A stretch of 64,000 nucleotides of DNA, from contig NZ_JACXAJ010000002.1 in assembly GCF_014773225.1 (NCBI RefSeq), forward strand, positions 124,001-188,000. The letters run 5' to 3'. A program made the translations under genes and the position numbers. Shown in pieces: positions 45,531-54,760 of this stretch (position 1 is its first letter; the number at the start of each line of letters is the position of its first letter). The DNA comes from Pontibacter aquaedesilientis (GTDB lineage Bacteria; Bacteroidota; Bacteroidia; Cytophagales; Hymenobacteraceae). The notes under the pieces were generated by a model, which was given only the letters and a program-made list of their open reading frames with translations, was not told the origin of the DNA and did no database searches.

Positions 45531-46706
45531 TTATACCTTCACATAGATCTTTTTCCTGTCCATCCAGAAGCCAACCACCCACATGGTTAGCATGTAAGCC
45601 AGCGCGAACAGGAGCGAGGCCGTCTCCCCCTCTGACCAACTCAGGAACAGGTGGGTATAGAGCCACTTCTGCAAACTCATGTCATCAATTCTAATGAAGT
45701 TAAGTAGCTTGATGACCAGTGTGGCGAAGGCGAAAATAAAGAGCGGATTTTTACCAAAGGCTTCGAAAAAATAAGACCACTTCACAAAACCCAGCACTTC
45801 GATAACCAGCATCAGCGCAGCTATCAGCATCACGCTCAGGCCAACCGAGTGCAGCACGTAGGAGCTTGTCCAGATGGGCTTGTTGATCGGGAAGGCGAAG
45901 TCCCATACAAAGGCAATGGCCACCAGCGCGGCACCAGCCAGATTAAGCTTGAAGACCGTGCTCAGGTTGTTGCCGTTTTTCTGAATGAACAGACCGGCAA
46001 AGTAACCTGCCAGCACATTCACAGCGGCAGGGAGCGTACTCAGCAACCCTTCCGGATCGAACGGTAGGCCGAAGCCTTTGTAGAGGTTTGCCTCTGGTAT
46101 GATCAGGTCGTCGAACTTGCGGGCGGCATTACCAGCGAGGCTATACGGATCAGCGGAATCACCGAAGAAATACATGACAGCCCAGTAGCCCAATAGCACG
46201 ACCACGCTGAAGATGGCAGCCCCTCTCAACTTGAGGTAATGCACCGCCAGCGATGCGATGAAATAACAAAGCGCGATACGCTGCAGTACGCCCATAATAC
46301 GAACAGCAGTGAAATCTTTCATCACAATAGTACCCTCCGGATCACGCGTGATAAAGGGGAAGAGGTTGAGGAATAGGCCGATCAGGAAAATAAGGGCGGT
46401 GCGCTTGAAAACTTTGCGCAGGAACACGCTGTCGGGTTGCGTTTCGAACTTGCGCATGCTAAAGCTCATGGCATTGCCCACCACAAACAGGAAAGACGGA
46501 AACACCAGATCGGTGACCGTGAAGCCGTGCCAGGCCGCATGCTTGAAGGGCGCGTAAATGCTGCCCCAACTGCCGGGATTGTTCACGACGACCATCAAGG
46601 CAATGGTGAGGCCGCGGAGAACGTCGAGTGAGAGGTAGCGCTTATACGTTTGAGATCTGAGTAAACCAGCATCTGTCAGGGGAGAGGCTGTCGAGAGTTT
46701 AGTCAT
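45531..46706 (-). CDS. Membrane acyltransferase, NagX/HGSNAT-like (DUF5009)
   Basis: 391 residues, about ten hydrophobic helices. The family signature is clear: YLSLDVLRGLTIALMVVVNNPGSWGSIYAPFKHAAWHGFTVTDLVFPSFLFVVGNAMSFSM, then VLQRIALCYFIASL and a C-terminal FGKNPLFIFAFATLVIKLL. Human HGSNAT transfers acetyl from cytosolic acetyl-CoA to glucosamine on the far side of a membrane. Bacterial NagX genes lie in aminosugar loci. Here it could re-acetylate glucosamine residues of wall fragments in the periplasm. It is 90 bp downstream of the GH3 gene, behind a hairpin terminator. Confidence 0.88.
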   Translation of the reverse strand: MTKLSTASPLTDAGLLRSQTYKRYLSLDVLRGLTIALMVVVNNPGSWGSIYAPFKHAAWHGFTVTDLVFPSFLFVVGNAMSFSMRKFETQPDSVFLRKVFKRTALIFLIGLFLNLFPFITRDPEGTIVMKDFTAVRIMGVLQRIALCYFIASLAVHYLKLRGAAIFSVVVLLGYWAVMYFFGDSADPYSLAGNAARKFDDLIIPEANLYKGFGLPFDPEGLLSTLPAAVNVLAGYFAGLFIQKNGNNLSTVFKLNLAGAALVAIAFVWDFAFPINKPIWTSSYVLHSVGLSVMLIAALMLVIEVLGFVKWSYFFEAFGKNPLFIFAFATLVIKLLNFIRIDDMSLQKWLYTHLFLSWSEGETASLLFALAYMLTMWVVGFWMDRKKIYVKV

Positions 46707-46721
46707 GTGTAGAAGGCGGTT

Positions 46722-46790
46722 AAGGTATAGCGTATATCCTACAGGTATAAAAATATAGCTGTCCCGCTGCTGGCAGGACGGCTATACCTT
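46722..46790 (-). terminator. Hairpin terminator after the GH3 gene, framed by AGGTATA words
   Basis: Read on the minus strand, ATAGCCGTCC / GGACAGCTAT (46755-46764 with 46776-46785, one wobble) is followed by ATATTTTTATA. The hairpin lies between an inverted pair of the over-represented word, AAGGTATAGC (46722-46731) and GCTATACCTT (46781-46790). Confidence 0.75.
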
Positions 46791-46796
46791 CGTCCG

Positions 46797-49700
46797 TTAC
46801 TTCACGGATGCCTCAGCAGGCTGTTTGTTTTTGCTCTTATCCAGGGCGTCGTACACCACTTGCAGCACGTTGGTGCGGGTGTTGAGTTTGCCGAGCTTGC
46901 TGTTCTCGCGGGTCGGGTTCACGCGGTTGCTCAGGAACACGTACACGAGGTTGTTCACCGGGTCGATCCAGGTATAGGTGCCCGTAAAGCCGGAATGTCC
47001 AAAGCTTTCCACAGGGGCGCTTGGGGCAGCGTTGCTGTTCTGCTCACCTGGCTTTGCCGGGCGGTCGAAGCCGATGGCGCGGTAGTTGCCCTGGTCACAG
47101 AACTGGCACTGGCTGTATTCCTTCACCACATTCTCGGCGATGTAGCGCTTGTTGGCGTATAGGCCGTCGTTCAGGTATAGGTGCATGAGTTTGGCTACGT
47201 CGTTGGAGTTGCCAAACAAACCCGCGTGGCCGCTAACACCACCCAGCATGGCAGCGCCCTCGTCGTGCACCGTGGCGTGCAGCAATTGCTTACGGAAGTG
47301 CGGCTCAAATTCAGTCGGAACAACACGGGATGCTGGATAATGCTTGTAGGGGTTGAATGTGAGCGTTGTCGCGCCCAGCGGTTTGTAGATGGAGTGCTGC
47401 AGGTATGTCTCAAAGCCTACACCGGTGATATTCTCTACTACCTTTGGGGCCAGAATAAACGACAGGTCGCTGTACACATAACCCGGCTTTTCGTTCAGCG
47501 GCGACTCCATGATCTCTTTGTAAATCTTATCGGCGTACTTGCGGTGGATGTACAGGTTGTTGGCCACTTTGATCGGGAACCTCCTGGTAGAATCCGTCTT
47601 GAAAGTGCGCCACTTGAAGTTGCCGTTTTTCTTCACTGTCTCTTTCCAGAACGGAATCCAGGACTTGAGACGGGCCTGATGCGTTAGAATGTCGCGGTAG
47701 TTCAGGTCGGCTTTGTTCGTGCCAGCCGCCATTGGCAGATAGGTACCTAACGTCTTGTTTTCGTCGAAACGCCCTTCGCCTTTCAAACGCATGAGTGCGG
47801 CCATCGAGGTGCTGATCTTGGTGACAGAAGCCAGGTCGTACAGGTCGTCGATTCGGACCGGTTGAGCTTTGTCGTAGGTATGGTGACCGAAGGCTTTGTG
47901 ATAGATCACTTTGCCGTCTTTTGCTACCAGCACCTGCGCACCCGGCGCGGCTTCCTCACGAATAGCCTGGTGCACGAGCGAGTCTATACCTGCCAGGTCT
48001 TGTGATTTGATGCCTACGGCTTCGGGCATAGCGTAAGCCATGCGCCAGCCGCCGCGCGTCAGCAGACCATCATCAATCTTGAAGTTATTACTCACCGTAA
48101 CCGGCAGTTTTCCTGTCGCGCCTATACCTCCGAAAATCATTTGCGAAACAAGGTCCTGCGTGGTGGCATTCTCCTGATAAGCGGCGATCACGGCATCGGC
48201 TTTGTCGAGGCTTTCCATTTCGGCAAGGCTATACACGTTGCCAAACACACTCACGATGGTTTTCTTGTTGCGGATAAGTTCTTTGAGGAACAGATTCATT
48301 TCGGCAGTGATACCGAAATTGCTACTGCCTGCCTTGAGCTGCAGCGAGTGCACACCTGCGATGATGAGGTTGTAATCCTTCAGTTTTTCCTTCATCGCCC
48401 ACAGCTCTTCAATGGAGTTGGTCGGTTGCAGGAAGAAGGTGTCTACCTGGGTATAGCGGGCCAGATCACGCTGGAAAGCGGTTGCTTTTTTTGTGCCAAT
48501 TGCCAATGCCGCTACTTTTAATGTGTCGAGTGTTTGGATCGGCAGGATGTGGTTTTTGTTACGCAACAGCGTGAGCGAGGCCTCTGTCAGCTGGCGGTTG
48601 AGGTGCTGCGCATGCGGGTTATTCAGGTCGGCAACCAGGTTTTTGGTTTCAATCGGCTCCCATTTGTCGAGGCCCACCCATTGCTTGGCGGCCAGTACTT
48701 TGCGAACGCGGGCATCGATCTCAGCCTGCGTGATCTCTTTGTTGGCAATGGCTTTCTTCACTTCTTCAATGGTCGTTTTTACGTCCATGGTGTTGAGCAG
48801 GACATCATTACCAGCCAACAGAGCTTTCACATCCACAATGCCCGGCGGATAGAACTTAGCCACCCCCTGCATGTTGAGTGCGTCGGTAAACACGAGTCCT
48901 TTGTAGTTCAGCTCCTTCTTAAGCAGGTCCGTTACGATTGGCTTGGATAGGGTAGAGGCCAGGTTGGGTGTGTTGTCAAGCACAGGTATGTTCATGTGCG
49001 CCACCATGACGCTGCCCAGGCCTCTGTCCATCAGTTTGCGGAATGGGTATAGCTCGGTGGAGTCGAGGCGGATGCGGGAGAAGTTGATCAGCGGCAGCCC
49101 GTAGTGCGAGTCCACGTTTGTGTCGCCGTGGCCCGGGAAATGCTTGGCGCTCGCAATAATGTGGTTGTCCTGCATACCCTGCATATAGGCCAGTGATTTG
49201 CTGGCCACATTGTATTTGTTTTCGCCGAAAGAGCGGAAACCGATCACCGGGTTGTTGGCGTTGTTGTTGATGTCCACGGTCGGGGCGAAGTTTACGTGCA
49301 CACCCAGTCGCTTGCACTGGCGGGCAATCTCGGCCCCCATTTCATAGATCAGCCTTTCGTTGTCGATACCGCCCAGCGCCATCTGGTATGGGAAACGAAC
49401 CGTGCTGTCGAGGCGCATGGCCAATCCCCACTCGCCGTCAATGGATACCATCAGCGGCACTTTGCTTTCCTGCTGGTAGCGGTTGGTCATTTTGGCCTGG
49501 CGTACCGGGCCACCCTGGAAGAAAATAACACCCCCTACTTTATAAGTTTTAATGATGTTGCTGATCGAGTCGATGTGCGCCTGGTTCTTGTTGGAGTACA
49601 CCGGAATCATGATGAGCTGCGCGATGCGCTCTTCCGGTGTCAGGGTTTTCATCACGGAATTGACCCAGCGTTGGTTGGTAAGTTGCAGGAAGTCAGCGTC

Positions 49701-49844
49701 GCGGCCGGGCATAAAAGTGGCTGCGCTGGCTTTTTTAGCAGCGGCTTTGCCGGAGTTTGCTTTGTTGGTCTGGCCCTGTAGGGTGTTTGCGCTGAAAATC
49801 AGCAACAGCACAAAGGCCAGCGAGAAGTAGTGATAAGGTTTCAA
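46797..49844 (-). CDS. NagZ-like GH3 beta-N-acetylhexosaminidase fused to a beta-lactamase-fold domain
   Basis: 1015 residues with a signal peptide (ends LQGQ). The GH3 part (about 55-400) carries the NagZ signature KHFPGHGDTNVDSH at 234-247 with the His/Asp acid-base pair, and the nucleophile Asp in FTDALNMQG (D321). A GH3 C-terminal domain runs to about 600. The last 400 residues are a class C beta-lactamase/DD-peptidase fold with SVTK (S673, K676), a YSD triad position at 791-793 and HSGFTGTY near the end. NagZ enzymes remove GlcNAc from muropeptides; the second domain may act on their peptide or ester groups. The same fusion is seen elsewhere in Bacteroidota. Confidence 0.94.
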   Translation of the reverse strand: MKPYHYFSLAFVLLLIFSANTLQGQTNKANSGKAAAKKASAATFMPGRDADFLQLTNQRWVNSVMKTLTPEERIAQLIMIPVYSNKNQAHIDSISNIIKTYKVGGVIFFQGGPVRQAKMTNRYQQESKVPLMVSIDGEWGLAMRLDSTVRFPYQMALGGIDNERLIYEMGAEIARQCKRLGVHVNFAPTVDINNNANNPVIGFRSFGENKYNVASKSLAYMQGMQDNHIIASAKHFPGHGDTNVDSHYGLPLINFSRIRLDSTELYPFRKLMDRGLGSVMVAHMNIPVLDNTPNLASTLSKPIVTDLLKKELNYKGLVFTDALNMQGVAKFYPPGIVDVKALLAGNDVLLNTMDVKTTIEEVKKAIANKEITQAEIDARVRKVLAAKQWVGLDKWEPIETKNLVADLNNPHAQHLNRQLTEASLTLLRNKNHILPIQTLDTLKVAALAIGTKKATAFQRDLARYTQVDTFFLQPTNSIEELWAMKEKLKDYNLIIAGVHSLQLKAGSSNFGITAEMNLFLKELIRNKKTIVSVFGNVYSLAEMESLDKADAVIAAYQENATTQDLVSQMIFGGIGATGKLPVTVSNNFKIDDGLLTRGGWRMAYAMPEAVGIKSQDLAGIDSLVHQAIREEAAPGAQVLVAKDGKVIYHKAFGHHTYDKAQPVRIDDLYDLASVTKISTSMAALMRLKGEGRFDENKTLGTYLPMAAGTNKADLNYRDILTHQARLKSWIPFWKETVKKNGNFKWRTFKTDSTRRFPIKVANNLYIHRKYADKIYKEIMESPLNEKPGYVYSDLSFILAPKVVENITGVGFETYLQHSIYKPLGATTLTFNPYKHYPASRVVPTEFEPHFRKQLLHATVHDEGAAMLGGVSGHAGLFGNSNDVAKLMHLYLNDGLYANKRYIAENVVKEYSQCQFCDQGNYRAIGFDRPAKPGEQNSNAAPSAPVESFGHSGFTGTYTWIDPVNNLVYVFLSNRVNPTRENSKLGKLNTRTNVLQVVYDALDKSKNKQPAEASVK

Positions 49845-49906
49845 AGTGATTTAGGTTAATTTTATATCAGATACACTGCAATTTAACAGAATTCGGGGTA
49901 ATGTAT

Positions 49907-49945
49907 TTTTATTTGCGGTATTTTTTTAAATTCCTGCAAATAAAA
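49907..49945. promoter_or_regulatory. Perfect 10-bp inverted repeat in the GH3/amidase divergent promoter region
   Basis: TTTTATTTGC (49907-49916) and GCAAATAAAA (49936-49945) are exact reverse complements 19 bp apart, roughly two helical turns. They sit between two divergent cell-wall hydrolase genes. It is a candidate operator for a dimer or looping repressor, with an AT-rich surround. Confidence 0.5.
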
Positions 49946-50011
49946 GCAATATTAGGGGCGTCATCAGAATTTGATTTGAATTTATATATTTACTTCATAA
50001 GTAAAAAATAC

Positions 50012-50926
50012 ATGAAGCGTCTTTCCGTTCAGTTACTTAGTCTTTTGCTGTGCTGCGCCGCCTTTGCCAGCTGTACTACTAACCCGTATGCCGCCACCAA
50101 CAAGTCGTATAAGAAGCAGGCCAAAGCCTATGCCAAATCGCTGCGTGCTATACCTGCCGCCCCGACCGGCGAGTATACCTATCCGCAAGGCGACCATTGG
50201 GTGGGAACCACCAACTTCAACCTACGCAAACCAAATTATGTGATCATTCACCACACGGCCCAAAACTCCACCGAGCAAACCCTGAAGACGTTCACCATGC
50301 CGTCCACCAAAGTGAGCTCGCACTACGTGATTGGCCGCGATGGCAAGGTATACCAGATGTTACACGACCACATGCGCGCCTGGCACGGCGGGGCAGCCAA
50401 GTGGGGCAACAACACCGATCTCAATTCTTCTTCCATCGGTATAGAACTCGACAACAACAGCTCCGAGCCTTTTCCGGAGGAGATGATCACCAGCCTGATC
50501 GCTGTATTGGGCAAGCTTAAAAAAGAACACGGTATACCTACTGAGAACTTCGTTGGCCACGCTGACATCGCCCCGGTGCGCAAAGTAGACCCGAGTCCGC
50601 TGTTCCCCTGGAAGACGCTGGCCGACAACGGCTTTGGGCTGTGGTATGACGAAGATGTGCTGGATAAGGAACAAGTGCTGCGCGAAGTGCCTGTTGGAGG
50701 AGAGAATGACACAACTCCTTTGCTCGTGATGGAGACAGTGCCGAAGTACACGCTGCCTGAGCACTTTAACCCACTCGACGCCCTGCGCATTATCGGCTAC
50801 GATGTGCGTAATCCGGAGGCGGCCGTGCGTGCCTTCAAGATTCACTTCATCCAGACCGATGTTAATGCGCCACTGACGGAGGATGAGAAACTGATTCTGT
50901 ATAACCTGTATCAGAAGTATTTGTAA
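50012..50926 (+). CDS. N-acetylmuramoyl-L-alanine amidase, AmiD-like lipoprotein
   Basis: 304 residues from MKRLSVQLLSLLLCCAAFASC, a lipoprotein signal with Cys 21; the frame opens 37 codons earlier in AT-rich DNA without a credible start. The Amidase_2 domain (about 60-230) shows the zinc His in NYVIIHHTAQNS, the substrate segments SSHYVIGRDGKVYQML and RAWHGGAAKWGNNTDLNSSSIGIELDN, and a late His-containing block FVGHADIAPVRKVDPSPLFPWK that is typical of AmiD. A C-terminal helical region resembling a peptidoglycan-binding domain follows. It is 30 bp ahead of dacB, so the two are likely co-transcribed. Confidence 0.94.
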   Translation: MKRLSVQLLSLLLCCAAFASCTTNPYAATNKSYKKQAKAYAKSLRAIPAAPTGEYTYPQGDHWVGTTNFNLRKPNYVIIHHTAQNSTEQTLKTFTMPSTKVSSHYVIGRDGKVYQMLHDHMRAWHGGAAKWGNNTDLNSSSIGIELDNNSSEPFPEEMITSLIAVLGKLKKEHGIPTENFVGHADIAPVRKVDPSPLFPWKTLADNGFGLWYDEDVLDKEQVLREVPVGGENDTTPLLVMETVPKYTLPEHFNPLDALRIIGYDVRNPEAAVRAFKIHFIQTDVNAPLTEDEKLILYNLYQKYL

Positions 50927-50956
50927 ATTGGGATATTAAACCGACGCACCTTGATT

Positions 50957-52306
50957 ATGACCAAACCCCCACTCACCCGCTATACCTTGCGACTCATCCC
51001 TTACCTCAGCCTGCTCTTCCTATTCGGCTGTGGAGCGGCCAAACCTGTGGCGGAAGCGCCTGCGCCTTACGGACCGGCGGAGATTCAGCGACAGGTGATG
51101 GAGGTAGCGGCTTTGCAGCAAAGTTTTGTGGGCTTTGTGCTGTATGACCCGGAACTGGGCAAGGCAGTGGTGGAGCACAACGCCGATAAGTATTTTGTGC
51201 CGGCTTCCAACACGAAGCTGTTTACGTTTTATGCGGCTTCCAAAATGCTGGGCGACTCTATACCTGCGCTCAAGTACGTGGCCAAAGGCGACTCGCTGCT
51301 CTTCTGGGGTACCGGCGACCCGACCTTCACGCACATGGACCTGCAGAACAACATCGCCTACGACTTTCTGAAAAACCGCAAGGAGAAACTCTACTACATC
51401 GAGGCACCCATGACCAGCACGCCCTTCGCCACCAACTGGGGCTGGGATGACTACAATTACTACTACCAACCGGAGCGCAGCCCTTTCCCGGTTCACGGCA
51501 ACATCGTGAAATTCAAAAAAGACAGCACCACGACCTATACCACCACGCCGTCTTTCTTCAAAAAGCACGTTAAGCCCGATACCTCCAAAAATGCGCACCG
51601 TGACACCTTCCGCAGGGCTTGGCGCACCAACGACATTGCTTACAACCCGAAGCGTGCTGCTGTTGCCTTCTCGCAGGAAGTGCCATTTATCACCTCCCCT
51701 GAGCTGACGGTGCAGCTACTCGCCGACACGCTGAAGCGCCCCGTGAAACTGGTGAAGCGGCCTATACCTGCCAATGCCAAAACACTTTATGGTCTGCCTG
51801 CCGATACCGTATTCAAACGCATGCTGCAGGTAAGCGACAACCTGATGGCCGAGCAATTGCTGGTTTTGAGCTCCGGCACTTTGTCTGACACGCTGTCGGT
51901 AGAACGGGCCATCAAACACGCTATGAAAACCTACCTGTCTGATTTGCCGGACGCACCGGTATGGATAGACGGCTCGGGCCTCTCGTCCATGAATATGTTC
52001 ACGCCACGCAGCATTATTGCCCTTTTGCAGAAAATGCATGCCGAACGCCCACGGGGAAAATTACTTCCTATGCTGGCAGTAGGCGGCAGACCGGGTACTT
52101 TCCGGAACATTTACAAAGCCGATGTGCCGTTTGTCTTCGGTAAGTCTGGCACACTCTCGCACGTTCACAACCAAAGCGGGTACATCCTCACGAAGAGCGG
52201 GAAATTGTTGCTATACAGTTTTATGAACAACAACTTTAAAACATCCTCGTCTGAAATCAGAAGCGCCATGGAACGTATTATGACGGAGGTGCATGAGAAG
52301 TATTAA
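50957..52306 (+). CDS. dacB: D-alanyl-D-alanine carboxypeptidase/endopeptidase (PBP4, class C type 4)
   Basis: 449 residues. The ATG at 50957 leads into a lipoprotein signal ending LFLFGC. The three penicillin-binding motifs are in order: SxxK as SNTK (S84-K87), SxN as VSDNLMAEQ and KTG as KSGTLS. The large insertion between motifs one and two typical of PBP4 (DacB) is present. It removes terminal D-Ala and cuts peptide cross-links in the periplasm. It forms a natural pair with the AmiD-like amidase upstream. Confidence 0.94.
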   Translation: MTKPPLTRYTLRLIPYLSLLFLFGCGAAKPVAEAPAPYGPAEIQRQVMEVAALQQSFVGFVLYDPELGKAVVEHNADKYFVPASNTKLFTFYAASKMLGDSIPALKYVAKGDSLLFWGTGDPTFTHMDLQNNIAYDFLKNRKEKLYYIEAPMTSTPFATNWGWDDYNYYYQPERSPFPVHGNIVKFKKDSTTTYTTTPSFFKKHVKPDTSKNAHRDTFRRAWRTNDIAYNPKRAAVAFSQEVPFITSPELTVQLLADTLKRPVKLVKRPIPANAKTLYGLPADTVFKRMLQVSDNLMAEQLLVLSSGTLSDTLSVERAIKHAMKTYLSDLPDAPVWIDGSGLSSMNMFTPRSIIALLQKMHAERPRGKLLPMLAVGGRPGTFRNIYKADVPFVFGKSGTLSHVHNQSGYILTKSGKLLLYSFMNNNFKTSSSEIRSAMERIMTEVHEKY

Positions 52307-52403
52307 TATAAACAGGAAGCCCTCGCTTGCGTGAGCAGAGTAAACAAAGAAATAACAACCAACAATTACAACCCATACCTGACCACACAAACAGATAGAT
52401 ACT

Positions 52404-53423
52404 ATGGTGAAACTAACGATACGCTCCTTTGACCTGCCGCTGCGGCATACCTTTACCATTTCCTACGACTCGCGCGACGTGCAGCCGACCCTGATTGTCG
52501 AGCTGCAGCATGGCGAGCACAAGGGTTATGGCGAGGCCACCAGCAATCCGTACTATGGCTTCACCATCGAGAGTATGACCGAAGCGCTGGAGAACATCCG
52601 TGAGCAAATCGAGTCTGCCGATCTGACTTCGCCAGAGGAGTTCTGGGCACAGATGCAGCCTTTGCTGGCTGATAATCCGTTTGCCCTGTGTGCGCTGGAT
52701 TTGGCAGCAAACGACCTGTTCGGCAAAATGAAAGGGCAGCCGCTCTACAAAATCTGGGGGCTCGAGGCAAAGAACATGCCGCTCACGAACTATACGATCG
52801 GCATCGACACGGTGGACAACATGGTGAAAAAGCTGCAGGAAATGCCCTGGCCGCTTTACAAAATCAAGCTGGGCACCAAAGAAGATGTAGCTATCATCAA
52901 AGAGCTGCGCAAGCATACCGACGCGATTTTCCGTGTAGACGCCAACTGCGCATGGGGTGTGGAGGAAACCATTGAGAACTCAAAGCAACTCAAAGAGTTA
53001 GGTGTGCAGTTTATCGAACAGCCCATGAAAGCCGATGATCTGAAAGGCATGAAACAGGTATACGAGCGCTCCGAACTGCCCCTGATTGCCGACGAAAGCT
53101 GCATCACCGAATCCGATGTAGCCAAGTGCCATGGTCTGTTCCACGGCGTCAATATCAAACTGGTGAAGTGCGGCGGCCTGACGCCTGCCCGCCGTATGAT
53201 TGCTGAAGCGAAGAGTTTGGGTATGAAAGTGATGGTGGGTTGCATGACTGAATCCAGCATAGGTATATCGGCCATCGCACAGCTGCTGCCTATGCTCGAC
53301 TACGTGGACATGGACGGTGCCCTGTTGCTGAGCAAGGACATCGCCACGGGGGTGACCATTGAGCAAGGAAAGGTGAGCTACAGTGAAAACGTAAACGGCA
53401 CTGGTGCCACTCTGATAGGGTAA
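52404..53423 (+). CDS. L-Ala-D/L-Glu epimerase (enolase superfamily)
   Basis: 339 residues. Muconate-lactonizing-type fold: capping domain to about 125, then a barrel. The KxK motif is YKIKLG (K153, K155). The three metal-binding acids are in FRVDANCAW, FIEQPMKADD and IADESC, and the second catalytic Lys is in IKLVKCGGLTPA. The C-terminal DMDGALLL is diagnostic of dipeptide epimerases such as YcjG and YkfB. It converts the L-Ala-D-Glu released from murein peptides to L-Ala-L-Glu, which ordinary peptidases can cut. Its stop codon overlaps the next start (TAATG), so the next enzyme is likely produced in step with it. Confidence 0.94.
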   Translation: MVKLTIRSFDLPLRHTFTISYDSRDVQPTLIVELQHGEHKGYGEATSNPYYGFTIESMTEALENIREQIESADLTSPEEFWAQMQPLLADNPFALCALDLAANDLFGKMKGQPLYKIWGLEAKNMPLTNYTIGIDTVDNMVKKLQEMPWPLYKIKLGTKEDVAIIKELRKHTDAIFRVDANCAWGVEETIENSKQLKELGVQFIEQPMKADDLKGMKQVYERSELPLIADESCITESDVAKCHGLFHGVNIKLVKCGGLTPARRMIAEAKSLGMKVMVGCMTESSIGISAIAQLLPMLDYVDMDGALLLSKDIATGVTIEQGKVSYSENVNGTGATLIG

Positions 53424-54490
53424 TGGCGAATAAGGTATACACAGACCAACTGCCGGGTCGTACCTTGGTGGTAAATGGAGAGGAGTTCCTGTTTTTCAGC
53501 GGGACGTCCTACCTGGGTATACCTGTCAACGAACAATTCAGAAATTGCGTGCTGGAAGGGATGGCCCGCTACGGCACCAACTACTCCAGTTCACGCAACT
53601 CCAACCTGCAGCTGCGAGTGTTCGAGGAAGCAGAGGATTATCTGGCAACCTATACAGGATCTGAAGCCGCCTTCACCATGTCGTCAGGTTATCTGGCGGG
53701 TCAGGCGCTGGTGCAAACCTTGCAGGGAAGTGGATATTTTATCTATGCCCCCAACACGCACCCGGCCCTTTGGCGCAGCACCGCCGACGAAGTTATCGGC
53801 GACTACGATGCCTGGGTTGGACCCATGCTGGAGCAAGTGCAGGGTTCGAAGGAGGAGCATATCATACTTGTCTGCAACTCCCTCGATCCGCTCAAGGCCC
53901 GTAACCATGGGTTCAGCTGGCTAAGCGCTTTGCCAACCGACAAGCAAATTACCCTGGTTGTGGACGATTCGCATGGCTTTGGCGTGACGGGAGAAGACGG
54001 GGCTGGCATTTTCGCACAGCTAAAGGCTCGGCTGCAACCGAACGTGCGGTTGGTGGTGGCGAGCTCGATGGGCAAAGCTTTGGGTATACCTGCCGGCATG
54101 GTGCTGGGTGATAAAGCGTTAATAGATAAGCTGCGCCACAGTCATTATTTCGGCGGCGCTTCCCCGGCTATACCTGCCTATTTGTATGCTTTTCTGCGTT
54201 GTGAAACCGTTTTCAAAGAAGCCCGGCAAAAGCTGTTTTCGAATATTGAGTATTTTCTGAAGCATTTGGAGCACCCAGCGCAATTCAGTTACTTTGACAG
54301 ATATCCGGTATTCGGGGTACACGAGCATCGCTTAGCGGCATACTTGCAGGAGCGTGGGGTCATCATTTCCAGTTTTCGGTATCCGACACCTGCGGATGAC
54401 CCGATTACACGGGTTATTTTGAGTAGTGCGCATACGGAAGGGGATATTCAGCGAATAACGGGGTTGATTAATGAGTTTGTAAAGGTATAG
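53423..54490 (+). CDS. PLP-dependent alpha-oxoamine-synthase-like enzyme, coupled to the epimerase
   Basis: 355 residues, fold type I PLP enzyme of the AONS/KBL group. Visible are the substrate loop YGTNYSSSRNSNLQLRVFEEAEDYLATYTGSEAAFTMSSGYLAGQAL, the PLP-ring Asp/His in VVDDSHGFGVTGEDGAG and the Schiff-base Lys in ASSMGKALGIPAG (K218). It is shorter than typical AONS or KBL (about 385-400) because the N-terminal arm is missing. Family members join an acyl-CoA to a small amino acid; some act as simple aminotransferases. The one-base overlap with the dipeptide epimerase suggests a step acting on Ala, Glu or another murein amino acid. The reaction is unknown. Confidence 0.85.
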   Translation: MANKVYTDQLPGRTLVVNGEEFLFFSGTSYLGIPVNEQFRNCVLEGMARYGTNYSSSRNSNLQLRVFEEAEDYLATYTGSEAAFTMSSGYLAGQALVQTLQGSGYFIYAPNTHPALWRSTADEVIGDYDAWVGPMLEQVQGSKEEHIILVCNSLDPLKARNHGFSWLSALPTDKQITLVVDDSHGFGVTGEDGAGIFAQLKARLQPNVRLVVASSMGKALGIPAGMVLGDKALIDKLRHSHYFGGASPAIPAYLYAFLRCETVFKEARQKLFSNIEYFLKHLEHPAQFSYFDRYPVFGVHEHRLAAYLQERGVIISSFRYPTPADDPITRVILSSAHTEGDIQRITGLINEFVKV

Positions 54491-54535
54491 CTGATACCTA
54501 ATTGTAGCAATGGCAGTTTTGTCTGTCAACTAACC

Positions 54536-54760
54536 TTGTTTCATAGCTTCGCCTGTGCGGCGGGCACCTACTTTTTTTCTTGACAAAAAAAGTAAGCAAA
54601 AAAGTCAAGACGATTTTAAACTCGCTGACCGCTCAAACACAAAATCGTCGGTGGTGCAACTGGCTCAAGCTGTTCATTTCATAGCATGCGTGCAAGTTAG
54701 TCTTCTAATGTGTACTGTACCGGTGGTGTATGCTATAGAGCTTAAATCTGGTAACCGGTA
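54536..54760. repeat. Dispersed structured repeat, copy 1
   Basis: From TTGTTTCATAGCTTCGCC on, this copy matches 61321-61530 with only a few differences over the first 115 bp. It contains hairpin 1, CTTGAC / GTCAAG (54579-54584 with 54604-54609), and hairpin 2, GACGATTTT / AAAATCGTC (54609-54617 with 54641-54649). A 68-codon frame across it (FFLDKKSKQK...) is probably not a gene. Confidence 0.85.
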
